Source of the DNA: Thermodesulfovibrio sp.
GTDB lineage: Bacteria; Nitrospirota; Thermodesulfovibrionia; Thermodesulfovibrionales; Thermodesulfovibrionaceae
DNA: 6,574 bases
Direction: 5' to 3'
NCBI GenBank assembly: GCA_026415595.1
Contig: JAOAGU010000049.1
Coordinates: forward strand, 1 to 6,574
The first letter of the stretch is position 1, and each line of letters opens with the position of its first letter. The notes beneath the pieces are model-generated. The model had not been told where the DNA came from and made no database searches. It saw only the letters and a list, made by a program, of their open reading frames with translations. Below are positions 5,835 to 6,574 of the stretch, one piece after another. Made by a program: the position numbers and the translations under genes.

Positions 5835-6574
5835 TATAAAACCTCAGCAAATCTATTAGAAAGCTTTTTAAATATGTGAAAACCTAAAATCAAAATTAAA
5901 ACAGCATAGATATAGCTTAATATGAAAAAATGCATATCAAGGGTTCCATTTAGTAAAATATTCCTCCAATTGATTATGAGACATGCAACCGGATTCAGCT
6001 GAATTAAAGGTTTATATTCATCGGGAATCATAGATTCTGGATAAAATATGGGAGTAAAATAAAAAAGCAAGGTTGTAAAAATCATAACAATTCGCTCTAT
6101 GTCTCTGAAAAATATATTTATTGATGAAATTACGAGACAAAGCCCGTATATTATTAATATCTGAGGAATCATTAGAAAAAATATGCCAATGATAGTTAAT
6201 AAATTGATATGGATTTTGAAAATAAATAAAAATAAAAAAATTATAGGTATGGAAAATAAAAAGTGTAATGCATCATTTAATAGACTAGTCAGAGGTATTA
6301 TAAATGTAGGAATTTTAATTTTTTTTATTAGTGAGGAATTGCCTATCAAAATTCCAGAAGAGGTATTTACAGAGTTTGCAAACCATTGCCAAGGGAAGAG
6401 CCCTGCTATTAAAAAGACAGTATAGTTTTCTACATTTATTCTCATTACCACCTTAAAGGCAATATAAAATACTACGGCAAAGGCAAGAGGATGGGCTATT
6501 GACCATAGATAACCGAGAATGCTGTTACGATATCTTATCTTAATTTCTTTTTTTGTAAGCGTGACTATTAAATC
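5834..6574 (-). CDS. wzm: ABC-2 type polysaccharide export permease, Wzm-like, N-terminus cut by right edge
   Basis: The frame is open from the right edge to a TAG at 5834-5836, giving 246 visible residues; probably 10-20 residues are missing. A GTG at 6451 is internal, because clear homology continues upstream: KKEIKIRYRNSILGYLWS, followed by the Pro of AHPLAF, is the conserved N-terminal amphipathic region and first membrane helix of Wzm-type permeases. Further family motifs are FLIAGLFPWQWF, KKIKIPTFIIPL, FFRDIERIV, FTPIFYPESMIP and a closing LNPVACLIINWRNILLNG. About six hydrophobic segments are spread over the chain, as expected for ABC2_membrane proteins. Role: it forms the inner-membrane channel through which the Wzt-like ATPase exports a lipid-linked glycan (O-antigen, capsule or teichoic-like polymer; the substrate cannot be told). 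It is followed with a one-base overlap by its ATPase, a standard transporter pair. Confidence 0.92.
   Translation of the reverse strand, partial: DLIVTLTKKEIKIRYRNSILGYLWSIAHPLAFAVVFYIAFKVVMRINVENYTVFLIAGLFPWQWFANSVNTSSGILIGNSSLIKKIKIPTFIIPLTSLLNDALHFLFSIPIIFLFLFIFKIHINLLTIIGIFFLMIPQILIIYGLCLVISSINIFFRDIERIVMIFTTLLFYFTPIFYPESMIPDEYKPLIQLNPVACLIINWRNILLNGTLDMHFFILSYIYAVLILILGFHIFKKLSNRFAEVL
5842..5846 (-). promoter_or_regulatory. Ribosome-binding site deciding the GTG start of the Wzt-like gene
   Basis: On the minus strand TGAGG is followed by seven bases and the GTG at 5834. The spacing is ideal, whereas the in-frame ATG at 5819 lacks a comparable site. The motif lies within the last codons of the permease gene, so translation of the two transporter subunits is likely coupled. 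Confidence 0.7.

Noticed and set aside
6200..6245. A/T-rich run resembling a simple repeat
   Set aside because: It encodes a Phe/Ile/Leu membrane helix of the permease (FLFLFIFKI) and has no regular repeat unit.
6183..6425. Plus-strand open frame of 80 codons
   Set aside because: It is antisense to the Wzm-like permease; the hydrophobic TTT/ATT-rich codons of that gene naturally leave the opposite frame open.
5834..6451. GTG at 6451 as the start of the permease
   Set aside because: The frame continues open to the right edge, and the upstream 41 codons encode the conserved Wzm N-terminal segment with RYRNSILGYLWS, so the gene is truncated by the window rather than starting there.

Overview
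This window is a densely packed, AT-rich (about one-third G+C in the lines I sampled) stretch of a diderm bacterial chromosome. All nine genes lie on the minus strand, so they are transcribed from the right edge toward the left. The largest gap between genes is 17 bases. The other junctions abut or overlap by 1 to 20 bases, so the window looks like the inside of one long operon. I see no promoter, terminator, RNA gene, mobile element, repeat array or CRISPR. The type II secretion and ABC-dependent glycan export genes require an outer-membrane organism. The A/T-rich, Lys/Ile/Phe-rich coding and gene order would fit a thermophilic or Nitrospirota-like lineage such as Thermodesulfovibrio, but that is a weak inference.

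Right part (6574 to 5085): an ABC polysaccharide exporter pair. It consists of a Wzm-type permease, whose N-terminus is cut by the right edge, and a short Wzt-type ATPase. Together they would flip a finished undecaprenyl-linked O-antigen or capsule-like glycan across the inner membrane.

Middle and left (5067 to 1): a type II secretion system (T2SS) block in the order gspG, gspE, gspF, gspH, gspI, gspJ, gspK, with gspK cut by the left edge. GspG is the major pseudopilin. GspE is the cytoplasmic ATPase and GspF the inner-membrane platform protein. GspH links the rod to the I-J-K tip complex, which primes pseudopilus assembly. GspE and GspF drive pseudopilin insertion so that folded exoproteins are pushed through an outer-membrane secretin. 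The secretin (D), assembly proteins (C, L, M, N) and prepilin peptidase (O) are not in the window; some probably lie beyond the left edge.

Nothing here is a clearly new system. The points worth a second look are the tight junction between the glycan exporter and the T2SS genes, an Asp in place of the near-universal Glu at mature position 5 of the GspI-like pseudopilin, a shortened C-terminal loop in GspG where proteobacterial homologues bind calcium, and a longer linker between the zinc-binding cysteine pairs of GspE.
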